The notes under the pieces are model-generated. The model was not told where the DNA came from and ran no database searches. It saw only the letters and a list, made by a program, of their open reading frames with translations. The translations under genes and the position numbers were made by a program. DNA of 64,000 nucleotides from Jeotgalibacillus soli (GTDB lineage: Bacteria > Bacillota > Bacilli > Bacillales > Jeotgalibacillaceae): positions 744,001 to 808,000 of the forward strand of contig NZ_JXRP01000009.1 in the NCBI RefSeq assembly GCF_000829435.1, given 5' to 3'. Below, one piece after another: positions 54,982-64,000 of the stretch. Position 1 is the first letter of the stretch. Every line of letters begins with the position of its first letter.

Positions 54982-57867
54982 ATGGCTAAAGATCAAATCA
55001 TCATTCAAGGAGCAAGAGCCCATAATTTAAAAAATATAGATTTAACAATCCCAAGAGACAAGCTTGTCGTCATGACAGGGCTATCAGGTTCAGGTAAATC
55101 ATCACTTGCATTTGATACCATATATGCTGAGGGTCAGAGAAGATATGTAGAATCCTTGTCCGCCTACGCAAGACAGTTTCTTGGTCAGATGGATAAGCCC
55201 GATGTGGATGCTATTGAAGGGCTTTCTCCTGCCATTTCAATCGATCAGAAAACGACTAGCAGAAACCCGCGTTCGACAGTGGGAACAGTGACGGAAATCT
55301 ATGATTATTTGCGTCTGCTTTTTGCACGTATCGGCCGGCCAGTTTGTCCCGATCATGGGATCGAAATTACTTCTCAGACGATTGAACAGATGGTCGATCG
55401 CATTTACGAATATCCAGAGCGCACACGTCTTCAAGTCCTTGCACCCATTGTTTCAGGACGTAAAGGAACACATGCGAAAATATTAGAGGATATCAAAAAA
55501 CAAGGCTATGTTCGTGTGCGAATTGATGGTGAAATGCTTGATATTGGCGATGAGATCGTGCTTGAAAAAAACAAAAAGCACTCCATTGAGGTAGTAGTGG
55601 ACAGAATTGTTGTAAAGGAAGGATCCGAATCCCGTTTAGCAGATTCTCTGGAGTCCGCCCTCCGCTTAGCAGATGGACGAGCATTAATAGATGTTATCGA
55701 TCATGAAGAGCTGATGTTCAGCGAGCACCATGCTTGCCCGATTTGCGGCTTTTCGATTGGCGAGCTGGAGCCGAGAATGTTTTCCTTTAACAGTCCTTTT
55801 GGCGCGTGCCCGCAATGTGATGGACTTGGTACAAAGCTTGAGGTTGATCTTGATCTGGTAATTCCTGATTGGAGCAGGTCGCTAAAAGAGCATGCCATTG
55901 CGCCTTGGGAGCCAACAAGCTCCCAGTATTATCCTTTGATGCTGGAGGCTGTATGCAAGCATTACGGGATCGATATGGATATTCCCGTAAAGGATATTCC
56001 TAAGAAAGAAATGGATAAAATCCTATACGGGTCTGGCAAAGAAACGATCTTCTTCCGTTATGAGAACGACTTCGGACAGATCAGAGAAAATCATATTGAA
56101 TTCGAAGGTGTTTTACGAAATGTAGAGCGGCGTTTTCGTGAAACAAGCTCTGATTACATTCGTGAACAGATGCAAAAATATATGGCGCAGCAGGATTGTC
56201 CGACCTGTCATGGTCATCGATTAAAAAAAGAAACAATGGCGGTTAAAGTAAATGGACTGCACATTGGAGAGACAACCGTATTTTCGATTGAAGAAGCCAA
56301 TCAATTTTTCGGTCAATTAAAGCTGACCGAAAAGGAAGCACAAATCGCAAAATTGATTTTACGTGAAATTCATGAACGTCTTAACTTCTTAATTAATGTA
56401 GGTCTTGATTATTTAACCTTAAGCAGAACGGCAGGCACGTTATCTGGCGGAGAAGCACAAAGAATCCGTCTGGCTACACAAATTGGATCTAGATTAACAG
56501 GTGTTCTCTATATTCTTGATGAACCATCCATCGGTCTGCATCAGCGTGATAACGACCGCTTGATTGATACGTTAAAAAATATGCGGGATATTGGCAACAC
56601 CTTGATCGTCGTTGAGCATGATGAAGATACGATGCTGGCTGCAGATTATTTAATTGATGTTGGACCTGGAGCGGGTGTGCATGGAGGACAGATTGTAGCT
56701 GCTGGAACGCCGAAACAGGTAATGAAAAACCGTAAATCAATCACTGGACAATATTTGTCAGGCAAGAAATTCATTCCGCTTCCGTATGAAAGAAGAACGA
56801 GTGACGGACGAAAAATTGAAATTAAAGGTGCGAAGGCAAACAACTTAAAAAATGTAAATGTTGATTTTCCGCTGGGCGTTTTTACAGCTGTTACCGGTGT
56901 TTCCGGCTCCGGAAAAAGTTCACTGATTAATGGCATTCTGCATAAAGCACTAGCCCAAAAGATCAATAATGCCAAAAGCAAGCCTGGAGAACATAAATCT
57001 ATTAAAGGGATTGATCAGCTGGAGAAAGTAATTGACATTGACCAATCTCCAATCGGTCGGACGCCGCGATCTAATCCTGCAACCTACACGGGCGTTTTTG
57101 ATGATATTCGCGATGTGTATGCCACAACGAATGAAGCAAAGGTGAGAGGCTACAAAAAAGGGCGGTTCAGCTTTAATGTAAAGGGTGGCCGATGTGAGGC
57201 CTGTCGTGGAGATGGAATAATAAAAATTGAAATGCACTTTCTTCCCGACGTATATGTTCCATGTGAAGTATGTCATGGGAAAAGGTATAATCGCGAAACG
57301 CTTGAAGTAAAGTATAAAGGAAAAAATATTTCTGATGTGCTTGAAATGACAGTAGAAGATGGACTTGTTTTCTTTAAAAATATTCCGAAGATCAGCCGTA
57401 AGCTGCAGACCATTGTTGATGTAGGTCTTGGCTATATTCAATTAGGGCAGCCGGCAACTACCCTATCGGGGGGGGAAGCGCAGCGGGTTAAACTGGCCTC
57501 TGAATTGCATAAACGTTCAACAGGACGATCTTTTTATATTTTGGATGAACCGACAACGGGTCTGCATGTCGACGATATTTCCCGCCTTTTAGAGGTACTT
57601 CAAAGGCTTGTCGAAAATGGGGATACAGTACTGGTCATCGAACATAATCTTGATGTGATTAAAACGGCTGATCATATTATCGATTTAGGTCCTGAAGGAG
57701 GCGATCGAGGGGGGACGATTATCGCAACCGGAACTCCCGAGGAAATTATTCAAGTCAAGGAATCTTATACCGGACGCTATCTTAAGCCAGTGATTGAAAG
57801 AGATCGCGCGCGAATGGAAAAGCAAATGGAAGAACGAACTGGTGAGCCGATTACTTCATCAACTTAA
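54982..57867 (+). CDS. uvrA: Excinuclease ABC subunit A
   Basis: A 961-residue UvrA, the damage-sensing twin-ABC ATPase. The first Walker A is GLSGSGKSS, the second GVSGSGKSS. Both signature motifs are LSGGEAQR. Zinc modules are [20 protein letters not shown] and [20 protein letters not shown] with their downstream CxxC pairs. Length is normal. The C-terminal about 25 residues are charged and variable. Shares the SOS box with uvrB. Confidence 0.99.
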   Translation: MAKDQIIIQGARAHNLKNIDLTIPRDKLVVMTGLSGSGKSSLAFDTIYAEGQRRYVESLSAYARQFLGQMDKPDVDAIEGLSPAISIDQKTTSRNPRSTVGTVTEIYDYLRLLFARIGRPVCPDHGIEITSQTIEQMVDRIYEYPERTRLQVLAPIVSGRKGTHAKILEDIKKQGYVRVRIDGEMLDIGDEIVLEKNKKHSIEVVVDRIVVKEGSESRLADSLESALRLADGRALIDVIDHEELMFSEHHACPICGFSIGELEPRMFSFNSPFGACPQCDGLGTKLEVDLDLVIPDWSRSLKEHAIAPWEPTSSQYYPLMLEAVCKHYGIDMDIPVKDIPKKEMDKILYGSGKETIFFRYENDFGQIRENHIEFEGVLRNVERRFRETSSDYIREQMQKYMAQQDCPTCHGHRLKKETMAVKVNGLHIGETTVFSIEEANQFFGQLKLTEKEAQIAKLILREIHERLNFLINVGLDYLTLSRTAGTLSGGEAQRIRLATQIGSRLTGVLYILDEPSIGLHQRDNDRLIDTLKNMRDIGNTLIVVEHDEDTMLAADYLIDVGPGAGVHGGQIVAAGTPKQVMKNRKSITGQYLSGKKFIPLPYERRTSDGRKIEIKGAKANNLKNVNVDFPLGVFTAVTGVSGSGKSSLINGILHKALAQKINNAKSKPGEHKSIKGIDQLEKVIDIDQSPIGRTPRSNPATYTGVFDDIRDVYATTNEAKVRGYKKGRFSFNVKGGRCEACRGDGIIKIEMHFLPDVYVPCEVCHGKRYNRETLEVKYKGKNISDVLEMTVEDGLVFFKNIPKISRKLQTIVDVGLGYIQLGQPATTLSGGEAQRVKLASELHKRSTGRSFYILDEPTTGLHVDDISRLLEVLQRLVENGDTVLVIEHNLDVIKTADHIIDLGPEGGDRGGTIIATGTPEEIIQVKESYTGRYLKPVIERDRARMEKQMEERTGEPITSST

Positions 57868-57927
57868 AACAATGCTCCATTATAGCTGGAAGTTAGATCG
57901 TTAAATATATATCCGCTGTTACTCTTG

Positions 57928-57989
57928 AAGGACTGATAAGCAAAAGCTGGACGATTTTAAGTCATGGGCATTTGTTGATCAGTCCTTTT
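57928..57989 (+). terminator. Terminator after uvrA
   Basis: A 10-bp stem (AAGGACTGAT with ATCAGTCCTT) with a long, partly paired loop and TTTT. The remaining bases up to the next gene (57990-58163) show no gene. Confidence 0.7.
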
Positions 57990-58175
57990 ACCTTCACCCT
58001 GCCGCCTTATTAGAAATCAGTCTCAGGCCTGAAGGTTTTACAGGCAATATTTGAGATTTTTAATAGACAACGCAGGTTAAAAAATGAAACTTTTCCAATG
58101 ACGAAACGTATGAATAGTCAGGACGATTTAGAATAAAAGGACTACAATTTCAACATAAGGAGTGTGTCGATCACA

Positions 58176-59459
58176 ATGCAAAACGAACGTAAGCGAATTT
58201 TGAATCTGGTAGAAAAGGGCACAATAACTGCTACAGAAGCGTTGATATTGCTTGAAGCCTTAGAGAAAGAACCTGCTCGTGCATCACAGCAAACCGACAG
58301 TACTTCAATTCATACGGATAAACAATCAACTAGTGCATCAACGAGCCATGGGGAGAGCACAACGAGCTATTCAAGCTCTTCTTCGTCATCAACAGAGAGC
58401 AGTAACACTAACCGTTCTAAAAAGAAGGAATTCCCGTTTAATTTCGATGAATTTTTTCAGCAAGGGAAATCAACATCTGAAAAGCAAAACAAGCAAGGGA
58501 CGAATCCGACAGATCGAATCATGGATTTCGTTCAAAATGCCTTTGAAAAGGTGAAGGGATTAGACTTGGAATTTAATATGGGACCTTCTCTTGAGTTCAC
58601 TCATACCTTTGAAAGTCATGATAATGACATTCTTGATATTGAAATTAGCGTCGCCAATGGAAAAGTAGAAATTCGTCCATGGGATGAAAATTACGTAAAG
58701 GCGGATTGTGATGTGAAAGTTTATCGATCCGACAACCAGGAAAAAGCACTTGCTCAGCTTGTAGAGAATGTCATTTTCAATGTTCAAAATAAAAAGCTTC
58801 GTTATGTTTCGGACTTAAAAATGATGAAGATTGATACTGTTATTTATGTACCGAAATTAAGTTATAATCGTTGGGATATTCGATTATTTAACGGGAAATT
58901 CCACGGGGAATCTGCTAATGTCAATAAAGTGAAAGTAAAGACGGCAAACGGAAAAATAGAATTGGCCAACATGCTGATTGAAAAAGGTGAGCTCGAGACT
59001 GCAAACGGGGGAATTGATGTCTCCAATACTCGGGCGGATTCAATTGAAGCAGAGTCCGTAAATGGAAAAGTGGCTGTGGAGGGTGCCATTGATGAAATGG
59101 AAGTGCAGTCTATAAATGGCAATGTTATATGTAAAACCTCAAGTACTTCAGCTCGTAAAATGGAAGCAAAAACGTTAGCCGGCTCAATCACGCTTTATGT
59201 TCCGGAAAGTATACCGCTTGATGGAGTATTAAAATCTAATTTTGGCCGCTTTGACATTAATCACCGGGAAATGGATCATATTGAAGAACGCGAAGAAATT
59301 ATGCAACGCAAGCTTCGATTTACACGTGAACGTCCTGAAGGCACTAAACTGTATCTGTTTGCAGACGCTAAAACGGGAGTAGTAAGTGTAAAACCGCAAG
59401 CTGCTGCCAAAGAGCAGTCTTCTCAAGAGAATGCTCAAAGCACCGATCCTGAGGAGTAA
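58176..59459 (+). CDS. yvlB: DUF4097 cell-envelope stress protein (YvlB-like)
   Basis: A 427-residue protein. Residues 1-35 (NERKRILNLVEKGTITATEA) form the SHOCT-like helix pair typical of YvlB. A Ser/Thr-rich linker (about 45-90) follows, then a DUF4097 beta-helix (about 140-390) with repeats of the type KTANGKIELANM, ETANGGIDVSN, ESVNGKVAVEG. In B. subtilis yvlABCD responds to envelope stress and lies at this site. ATG 58176 fits homologues but is 13 bases from AAGGAG; ATC 58170 is better spaced. Confidence 0.9.
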   Translation: MQNERKRILNLVEKGTITATEALILLEALEKEPARASQQTDSTSIHTDKQSTSASTSHGESTTSYSSSSSSSTESSNTNRSKKKEFPFNFDEFFQQGKSTSEKQNKQGTNPTDRIMDFVQNAFEKVKGLDLEFNMGPSLEFTHTFESHDNDILDIEISVANGKVEIRPWDENYVKADCDVKVYRSDNQEKALAQLVENVIFNVQNKKLRYVSDLKMMKIDTVIYVPKLSYNRWDIRLFNGKFHGESANVNKVKVKTANGKIELANMLIEKGELETANGGIDVSNTRADSIEAESVNGKVAVEGAIDEMEVQSINGNVICKTSSTSARKMEAKTLAGSITLYVPESIPLDGVLKSNFGRFDINHREMDHIEEREEIMQRKLRFTRERPEGTKLYLFADAKTGVVSVKPQAAAKEQSSQENAQSTDPEE

Positions 59460-59521
59460 TGTCGGGAGCTGGCCATTTAAAAATAAACTATGTTATAGTC
59501 CATTGTTCATTTTTGCACAGC

Positions 59522-59576
59522 GTTGATTACAGCGGAAGGCGAGCGCCTTTAGTGGAAATCAACAGACACGTTTAAC
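59522..59576. repeat. Intergenic palindromic repeat, copy 2
   Basis: GTTGATTACAGCGGAAGGCG continuing to TTTAAC. It shares about three quarters of its bases with 32496-32550. The ends GTTGATT and AATCAAC pair, and AGGCG/CGCCT pairs inside, so it can fold as a hairpin. Confidence 0.7.
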
Positions 59577-59595
59577 TAAGCCTAAAAATCAAACA

Positions 59596-59645
59596 GGACA
59601 GAAAAATTCGCTGTATTACTGGCGGATCTTTCTGTCCATTTTTTA
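59596..59645 (+). terminator. Terminator after yvlB
   Basis: A 9-bp stem (GGACAGAAA with TTTCTGTCC), 24-nt loop, then A and T6. Confidence 0.82.
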
Positions 59646-59742
59646 TCTTCAATCATGTTTTTAACAATGGATTAAATGGTATAGTCATACATAAGACAAA
59701 TCGAAATACAACAAACAATACGAGTGAAGGCAGGTGAATGAT

Positions 59743-59985
59743 GTGGATGATTTAATTAAGCGCACAACCTGGTTTATTTTAGGAACAGCCGGAGCAGTAT
59801 TTTTAGGCATAGGCATCCTGTTCTCATTGCTCGGAATGTATGTGCTGGGTGTGGATATGATCACTGTATTCAAGTGGGTATTAGTCATCTTTCTATTAGG
59901 TACAGGAATCATTGGATCGTTGATTTTTATTGGTGCTCTGGGATTTGGACTTAAGACCCGTTTTTCTTCAGGGAAAACAGCATAA
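59743..59985 (+). CDS. Small two-helix membrane protein
   Basis: An 80-residue hydrophobic protein with two membrane helices (about residues 10-32 and 40-67) and a basic C-terminal tail. GTG 59743 has AGGCAGGTGA 5 bases upstream; a GTG at 59734 is an alternative. It takes the place of yvlC/yvlD found after yvlB in B. subtilis but does not look like PspC or a phage-type holin. Function unknown. Confidence 0.8.
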   Translation: MDDLIKRTTWFILGTAGAVFLGIGILFSLLGMYVLGVDMITVFKWVLVIFLLGTGIIGSLIFIGALGFGLKTRFSSGKTA

Positions 59986-59995
59986 TGTGTACGGC

Positions 59996-60025
59996 AAAAA
60001 AGTGACCATTAAAGGTCACTTTTTT
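59996..60025. terminator. Bidirectional terminator between convergent genes
   Basis: A perfect 12-bp stem AAAAAAGTGACC with GGTCACTTTTTT and a 6-nt loop; A and T runs on both sides serve the plus-strand membrane protein and the minus-strand amidase. Confidence 0.93.
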
Positions 60026-60036
60026 CGTTGCAGCAC

Positions 60037-60726
60037 TTATTTCGAAGAGCTGACAAATGCATCAAATCCTGCTTTTTTCAATGCCTTAACGTGGGAATCT
60101 GCTCTTGCTCGATTCGTAAATGCACCTGCCTGAACCCGGTACATTTCTGAAGCGGATTTTGAAGGTGGTAAGGCCATCTCAATTCCAAGCTGTTGAAGGA
60201 CTCCTTGTGCGATTGCTTGACCACAAAGCTTGCGGTATGATTCGGATGCAAGCAGCGCTTTATCGGAACGGTTGGTCATAAAACCGCATTCAACAAGAAT
60301 GGCAGGCATTCTTGTTTCTCTTAGTACGTGAAAGTTAGCCGTTTTGATTCCTCTGTCCCTGCGTGCAGTTTCTGCTATCAGTCTTTTATGGACGGCGCTG
60401 GCAAGCTGTTTTGCATTTGGTGATGCATTCTGATGAACGTAGGTTTCGATTCCATGTATGTCATTCCAGCTTCCGTCACCAAATGCGTTTGCATGAATGG
60501 AAATGAAGTAGTCTGCTTGTGCTTGGTTTGCGATGGCTGTTCGTTGAGCAAGCGGGACGTCTCGTTTGTCATCATGTGTTTGAATGGTCGTGATGTTTGC
60601 CAGATGAAGCTGTTTCATGGTTTCTGTCGCAACAGCCCGGTTAAATGCATACTCAACCATCCCGTCTGGACTCCTCTTTCCTGGTGTATCATAGCCGTGG
60701 CCTGCATCAATAATAATTGTTGTCAA
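60037..60726 (-). CDS. Cytoplasmic N-acetylmuramoyl-L-alanine amidase with SPOR domain (CwlC-like)
   Basis: A 229-residue amidase_3 enzyme that cleaves the muramoyl-alanine bond. Zinc ligands and catalytic residues are seen in IIIDAGHGYDTPGKRS, YFISIHANAFGD and ILVECGFMTN. A C-terminal SPOR domain (YRVQAGAFTNRARADSHVKA) binds denuded glycan. No signal peptide, as in B. subtilis CwlC, which lyses the mother cell from inside late in sporulation. TTG start with GAGGAGG 8 bases upstream. It interrupts the usual yvl-hprK order and is the only intact minus-strand gene. Confidence 0.92.
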   Translation of the reverse strand: MTTIIIDAGHGYDTPGKRSPDGMVEYAFNRAVATETMKQLHLANITTIQTHDDKRDVPLAQRTAIANQAQADYFISIHANAFGDGSWNDIHGIETYVHQNASPNAKQLASAVHKRLIAETARRDRGIKTANFHVLRETRMPAILVECGFMTNRSDKALLASESYRKLCGQAIAQGVLQQLGIEMALPPSKSASEMYRVQAGAFTNRARADSHVKALKKAGFDAFVSSSK

Positions 60727-60906
60727 TTTTCATTCCTCCTCTCGCTTTCCATATAGCATGCAGCACTAGATAACGACACCTATGCAGGAAGAAAAGAGTC
60801 GTCTGGTGTAGTGAATCATTTTCCAAAGTGCTACAATAGAAAGTATGTGAAGTAAATGCAGGGTGCTCATTTGCAGCCACCATTACATAGTGTAGGGGGA
60901 ACAGAT

Positions 60907-61842
60907 GTGGTTAAGGTAACAACGAAGGATATCATAGAACAGTTTAAGCTTGAGCTAGTGAGCGGGGAGGAAGGGATTCACCGTCCAATTACAACGAGCG
61001 ATATTTCTCGTCCTGGTTTAGAAATGGCTGGTTTTTTTAGTTACTATCCGGCAAAACGTATTCAGTTGCTTGGTCGTTCAGAGATGTCTTTTTTTGAGCT
61101 GCTTTCTGTTAAAGAGCGTATGGATCGAATGACACAGCTCTGCACTGTTAATACACCGGGAATTATTTTATCGAGAGATATGGAAGTTCCGACAGAGCTG
61201 ATTGAGGCATCTGAACGTCAGCAGGTACCGGTTATGAAAACACCGATTAAGACGACGCGTTTTTCAAGTAGATTGACAAATTATCTGGAGAGCAAGCTTG
61301 CTCCGACAACGGCGCTGCACGGTGTACTTGTAGACATCTATGGTGTTGGTGTTCTGATTACTGGTAAAAGCGGTGTTGGGAAGAGTGAAACAGCGCTTGA
61401 GCTTGTAAAAAGAGGGCATCGGCTTATTGCGGATGATAGTGTAGAGATTCGTCAAGAAGATAAGGATACACTGATTGGCAGCTCACCGGAATTAATCGAG
61501 CATTTACTCGAGATTCGCGGTCTGGGCATTATCAATGTAATGACTTTGTTTGGAGCAGGGGCAGTAAGAAGCCATAAACGAGTAACCCTTGTCATTGACT
61601 TGGAGCTGTGGGATAAAAACAAGCATTATGACCGTCTTGGTTTAGATGAAGAAAAGATGAAGATTATTGATTCTGAGATTACAAAAATCACGCTGCCTGT
61701 TCGACCAGGCCGAAATTTAGCCGTTATTATTGAAGTGGCTGCGATGAATTTTAGACTTAAACGTATGGGTGTTAATGCCGCTGAACAGTTCACAAACCGC
61801 TTAGCTGATGTCATTGTAGATGGTGAGCATGACGATATTTAA
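60907..61842 (+). CDS. hprK: HPr kinase/phosphorylase
   Basis: A 311-residue HprK. It phosphorylates Ser46 of HPr (and Crh) when glycolytic intermediates are high, driving CcpA-dependent catabolite control. The Walker A GKSGVGKS is at about 153-160, the conserved His lies in [11 protein letters not shown], and [20 protein letters not shown] is the family signature. GTG 60907 matches the family start ([16 protein letters not shown]) and has GGGGGA 6 bases upstream; an ATG at 60856 adds a non-conserved extension. Confidence 0.97.
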   Translation: MVKVTTKDIIEQFKLELVSGEEGIHRPITTSDISRPGLEMAGFFSYYPAKRIQLLGRSEMSFFELLSVKERMDRMTQLCTVNTPGIILSRDMEVPTELIEASERQQVPVMKTPIKTTRFSSRLTNYLESKLAPTTALHGVLVDIYGVGVLITGKSGVGKSETALELVKRGHRLIADDSVEIRQEDKDTLIGSSPELIEHLLEIRGLGIINVMTLFGAGAVRSHKRVTLVIDLELWDKNKHYDRLGLDEEKMKIIDSEITKITLPVRPGRNLAVIIEVAAMNFRLKRMGVNAAEQFTNRLADVIVDGEHDDI

Positions 61843-61868
61843 CTTGTGCATGTGAAGGGAGAATGATT

Positions 61869-62702
61869 ATGTTAGCAGCAATACAGCCGCTTGATCCGAT
61901 TGCTGTAAGCCTTGGTCCAATCAATGTTGCGTGGTATGGGCTTATCATTGGCACGGGGATTATACTTGGCTACTTTTTAGCGAATTCAGAAGCGGATCGA
62001 ATTGGTCTTCCTAAGGATACCTTTGCTGATTTATTAATTTGGGCAGTGCCAATTGCGATTATTTCTGCTCGGATTTATTATGTTATTTTTCAATGGGAGT
62101 TTTATGCAAACAACCCGGGTGCCATTATTCAGATATGGAATGGTGGAATCGCGATTCATGGAGCATTAATTGGATCGGTTGTAACAGCCATTGTTTTTGC
62201 TAAAAGAAGAGGAATTTCAGTTTGGAAGATCGTGGACATCGCAGCTCCGAGCATTATTTTAGGACAAATGCTTGGAAGATGGGGCAACTTTATGAACCAG
62301 GAAGCACACGGTGGTGAAGTGACACGAGCATTTTTAGAGGGTCTGTATTTACCGGACTGGATCATTAACCAGATGTACATAGAAGTGAATGGATCATACG
62401 CTTATTACCATCCGACCTTCTTATATGAATCTTTGTGGAGCTTGGCTGGTCTTATATTGCTTTTAGTGATGAGACGGTTTAATCCAGGACGAGGCGAAAT
62501 TTTCCTGACATATGTGATTTGGTATTCGATCGGAAGAGCCTTTATCGAAGGCTTGAGAACGGACAGCCTTATGCTTACGGAATCCATTCGTGTAGCACAA
62601 TTTATTTCGATTGTACTCATTATAGGCGCCATTGCCATTATGCTGTATCGCCGTAAAACAGGTCAGTCAAATGTGAGGTATGCTGATAAGAAAAATGCAT
62701 AG
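61869..62702 (+). CDS. lgt: Prolipoprotein diacylglyceryl transferase
   Basis: A 277-residue membrane enzyme with about seven helices that attaches diacylglycerol to the lipobox cysteine of prolipoproteins (CccB here is one client). [14 protein letters not shown] is the Lgt signature with the essential Arg, and [12 protein letters not shown] the C-terminal one. ATG 61869 has AGGGAG 7 bases upstream; ATG 61863 is an alternative. Follows hprK as in B. subtilis. Confidence 0.97.
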   Translation: MLAAIQPLDPIAVSLGPINVAWYGLIIGTGIILGYFLANSEADRIGLPKDTFADLLIWAVPIAIISARIYYVIFQWEFYANNPGAIIQIWNGGIAIHGALIGSVVTAIVFAKRRGISVWKIVDIAAPSIILGQMLGRWGNFMNQEAHGGEVTRAFLEGLYLPDWIINQMYIEVNGSYAYYHPTFLYESLWSLAGLILLLVMRRFNPGRGEIFLTYVIWYSIGRAFIEGLRTDSLMLTESIRVAQFISIVLIIGAIAIMLYRRKTGQSNVRYADKKNA

Positions 62703-62725
62703 GTTGAAGACAGGGGGAGATTCTA

Positions 62726-63679
62726 TTGACTAGCTCGACGTTGAAAGAGGGACTGAAATCAGGCCTCCAAACAACGTGGACGTTGGGGAAAATTATTTTT
62801 CCGGTAACGTTTATTGTTGTACTTTTGCAGTATACACCCGTTTTACCTTGGGTGACGGAGCTAATTGCACCGTTCATGGGTATATTCGGTTTAAGTGGAG
62901 AAGCAGCGATTCCCCTTGTTTTAGGTAACTTTTTAAATTTGTACGCGGGTATTGCAGGGATCCTATCTCTTGAGATGACAGTAAAGGAAGTATTTATTAT
63001 TGCTGTCATGCTGTCATTTTCCCATAATCTATTAATTGAAACAGGGGTTGCGCTGAAAGTAGGCGTAAAGCTCTGGGTCGTTTTGGTCGTCAGATTGGGT
63101 CTTGCCTTTATATCAGCTATTGTCATTAATCTTGTTTGGAGCGGCGGTCAGGAAATCGCGCAATATGGTTTGGTCCCTCCACAGCAGGAAGAGCCTTCGG
63201 GCTGGGCAGCCATCACGTTAATGGCACTTGAAAAGGCAGGGTTTGGTGTGCTTCAGCTTGCGATTATTGTCGTCCCTTTAATGATCATTATCCAAGTGAT
63301 GAAGGATTTGAAATGGCTTGACGTTTTTTCTCGCTGGATGGCACCTGTGACACGAGGCCTTGGTATGAAAGAAAATACGTCTATGACACTCGTGGCTGGT
63401 TTGACAATTGGTCTTGCTTATGGAGCGGGAGTCATGATTAAAGCAGTAAAAGAAGACGGCGTTAGCAGAAAGGATGCCACGCTTGCTTTTATTTTTCTTG
63501 TCTCGTGTCATGCCGTTGTTGAGGATACACTAATATTTATTCCGTTGGGTATACCGATTCTGCCGTTATTTTTAATTCGAATTACAACGGCCATTATATT
63601 AACGATGATCGTTGCTTATATTTGGAAACGAAGTGATGCGGCAAAAGAAAGGAAGCTAGAATATGAACAAGCCAATTGA
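62726..63679 (+). CDS. yvoD: Nucleoside-recognition domain membrane protein (YvoD-like)
   Basis: A 317-residue protein with about eight hydrophobic segments and two gate-like repeats (nucleoside_recog family; FPVTFIVVLLQYTPVLPW, GLTIGLAYGAGVMIKAV). Members include SpmA/SpmB-related sporulation proteins; the substrate is unknown. TTG start with AGGGGGAGA upstream. Between lgt and ppaX as in B. subtilis. Its end overlaps ppaX by 17 bases. Confidence 0.9.
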   Translation: MTSSTLKEGLKSGLQTTWTLGKIIFPVTFIVVLLQYTPVLPWVTELIAPFMGIFGLSGEAAIPLVLGNFLNLYAGIAGILSLEMTVKEVFIIAVMLSFSHNLLIETGVALKVGVKLWVVLVVRLGLAFISAIVINLVWSGGQEIAQYGLVPPQQEEPSGWAAITLMALEKAGFGVLQLAIIVVPLMIIIQVMKDLKWLDVFSRWMAPVTRGLGMKENTSMTLVAGLTIGLAYGAGVMIKAVKEDGVSRKDATLAFIFLVSCHAVVEDTLIFIPLGIPILPLFLIRITTAIILTMIVAYIWKRSDAAKERKLEYEQAN

Positions 63680-64000
63680 TACCATATTATTTGATTTGGA
63701 TGGTACGTTAATCAATACAAATGAACTCATTATTGCATCATTTTTACACGTGATGGATCGTTATTTTCCTGGGGAATACGGACGTGACGACGTTCTTCAG
63801 TTTATGGGACCTCCTCTTGTGGAATCCTTTGAACGAATTAACCCCGCGAAGGTTGATGAAATGGTTGCTTATTATCGTGCGTTTAACTTAGCACAGCACG
63901 ATTTACTGGTAACAGGCTTTGAAGGGGTGGGAGAGACCTTGCAAGCGCTTCATGATAGAGGGGTCAAAATGGCCATCGTATCCACAAAGCGAAACGATGT
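63663..64000 (+). CDS. ppaX: Pyrophosphatase PpaX (partial)
   Basis: The first 112 codons of a HAD-family hydrolase, cut by the window end. IDTILFDLDGTLINTNELII has the catalytic aspartates (motif I DxDGT), and MAIVSTKRNDV the motif II serine. PpaX hydrolyses the pyrophosphate produced by HprK phosphorylase activity, consistent with the neighbourhood. AAAGGAAG precedes the ATG inside the end of yvoD. Confidence 0.95.
   Translation, partial: MNKPIDTILFDLDGTLINTNELIIASFLHVMDRYFPGEYGRDDVLQFMGPPLVESFERINPAKVDEMVAYYRAFNLAQHDLLVTGFEGVGETLQALHDRGVKMAIVSTKRND

Noticed and set aside
56950-57441. 163-residue minus-strand reading frame
   Set aside because: Lies wholly inside the highly conserved uvrA and has unnatural composition.

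Overview
The window comes from a motile, spore-former-type Bacillaceae (Firmicutes) chromosome. The gene order is that of the Bacillus subtilis hag-flaG-fliDST-hpf-secA-prfB-cccB-ftsEX-ctpB-minJ-csbA-uvrBA-hprK-lgt-ppaX stretch. Ribosome binding sites are strong AGGAGG types, GTG and TTG starts are common, and sigma-D type promoters flank flagellar genes. No rRNA, tRNA, CRISPR array, insertion sequence or prophage was seen.

Region 1 (1-28026): the tail of flagellin (hag), then an island of about 28 kb lying between hag and flaG, which are adjacent in B. subtilis. It encodes a flagellin glycosylation system: a Maf-type flagellin glycosyltransferase with an unusual C-terminal module, six further glycosyltransferases, three methyltransferases, a GDP-mannose/GDP-fucose branch (manC, gmd, fcl) and most of the pseudaminic acid pathway (pseH, pseF, pseG, pseI, pseC, but no pseB). 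Embedded in the same translationally coupled operon is an acyl-activation and reduction cassette: acyl carrier protein, SDR reductase, AMP-dependent acyl ligase, LuxE-like acyl-protein synthetase and LuxC-like acyl reductase. Such genes are known for making the aldehyde of bacterial luminescence; here they most likely build an unusual acyl substituent for the flagellar sugar. Seven enzymes of the island share a small GxG Rossmann-type domain attached to otherwise unrelated catalytic domains. This is the most interesting part of the window.

Region 2 (28027-31561): sigma-D promoter and the late flagellar genes flaG, fliD, fliS, fliT.

Region 3 (31562-42131): the ribosome hibernation factor hpf, then an accessory insertion (SEC-C motif protein, gamma-glutamyltransferase, two half-size chromate transporter proteins, DUF1028 Ntn-hydrolase), then secA and prfB. 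prfB carries the classical programmed +1 frameshift.

Region 4 (42132-51672): YitT-family membrane protein with a Fur-like site at its promoter, cytochrome c-551 (cccB), the divisome ABC system ftsEX with an active-looking M23 peptidase, a ResA/TlpA-type thioredoxin, ctpB, minJ, a YfbR-like HD phosphohydrolase and csbA.

Region 5 (51673-64000): a broken S41 peptidase-like gene, the SOS-controlled uvrBA pair, yvlB, a small membrane protein, a cytoplasmic CwlC-like amidase on the minus strand, and hprK-lgt-yvoD-ppaX (the last cut by the window edge).

Annotated starts were chosen by ribosome binding site spacing and family N-termini. Two genes (3825 and 36835) appear to start at ATT or ATC rather than a standard codon.
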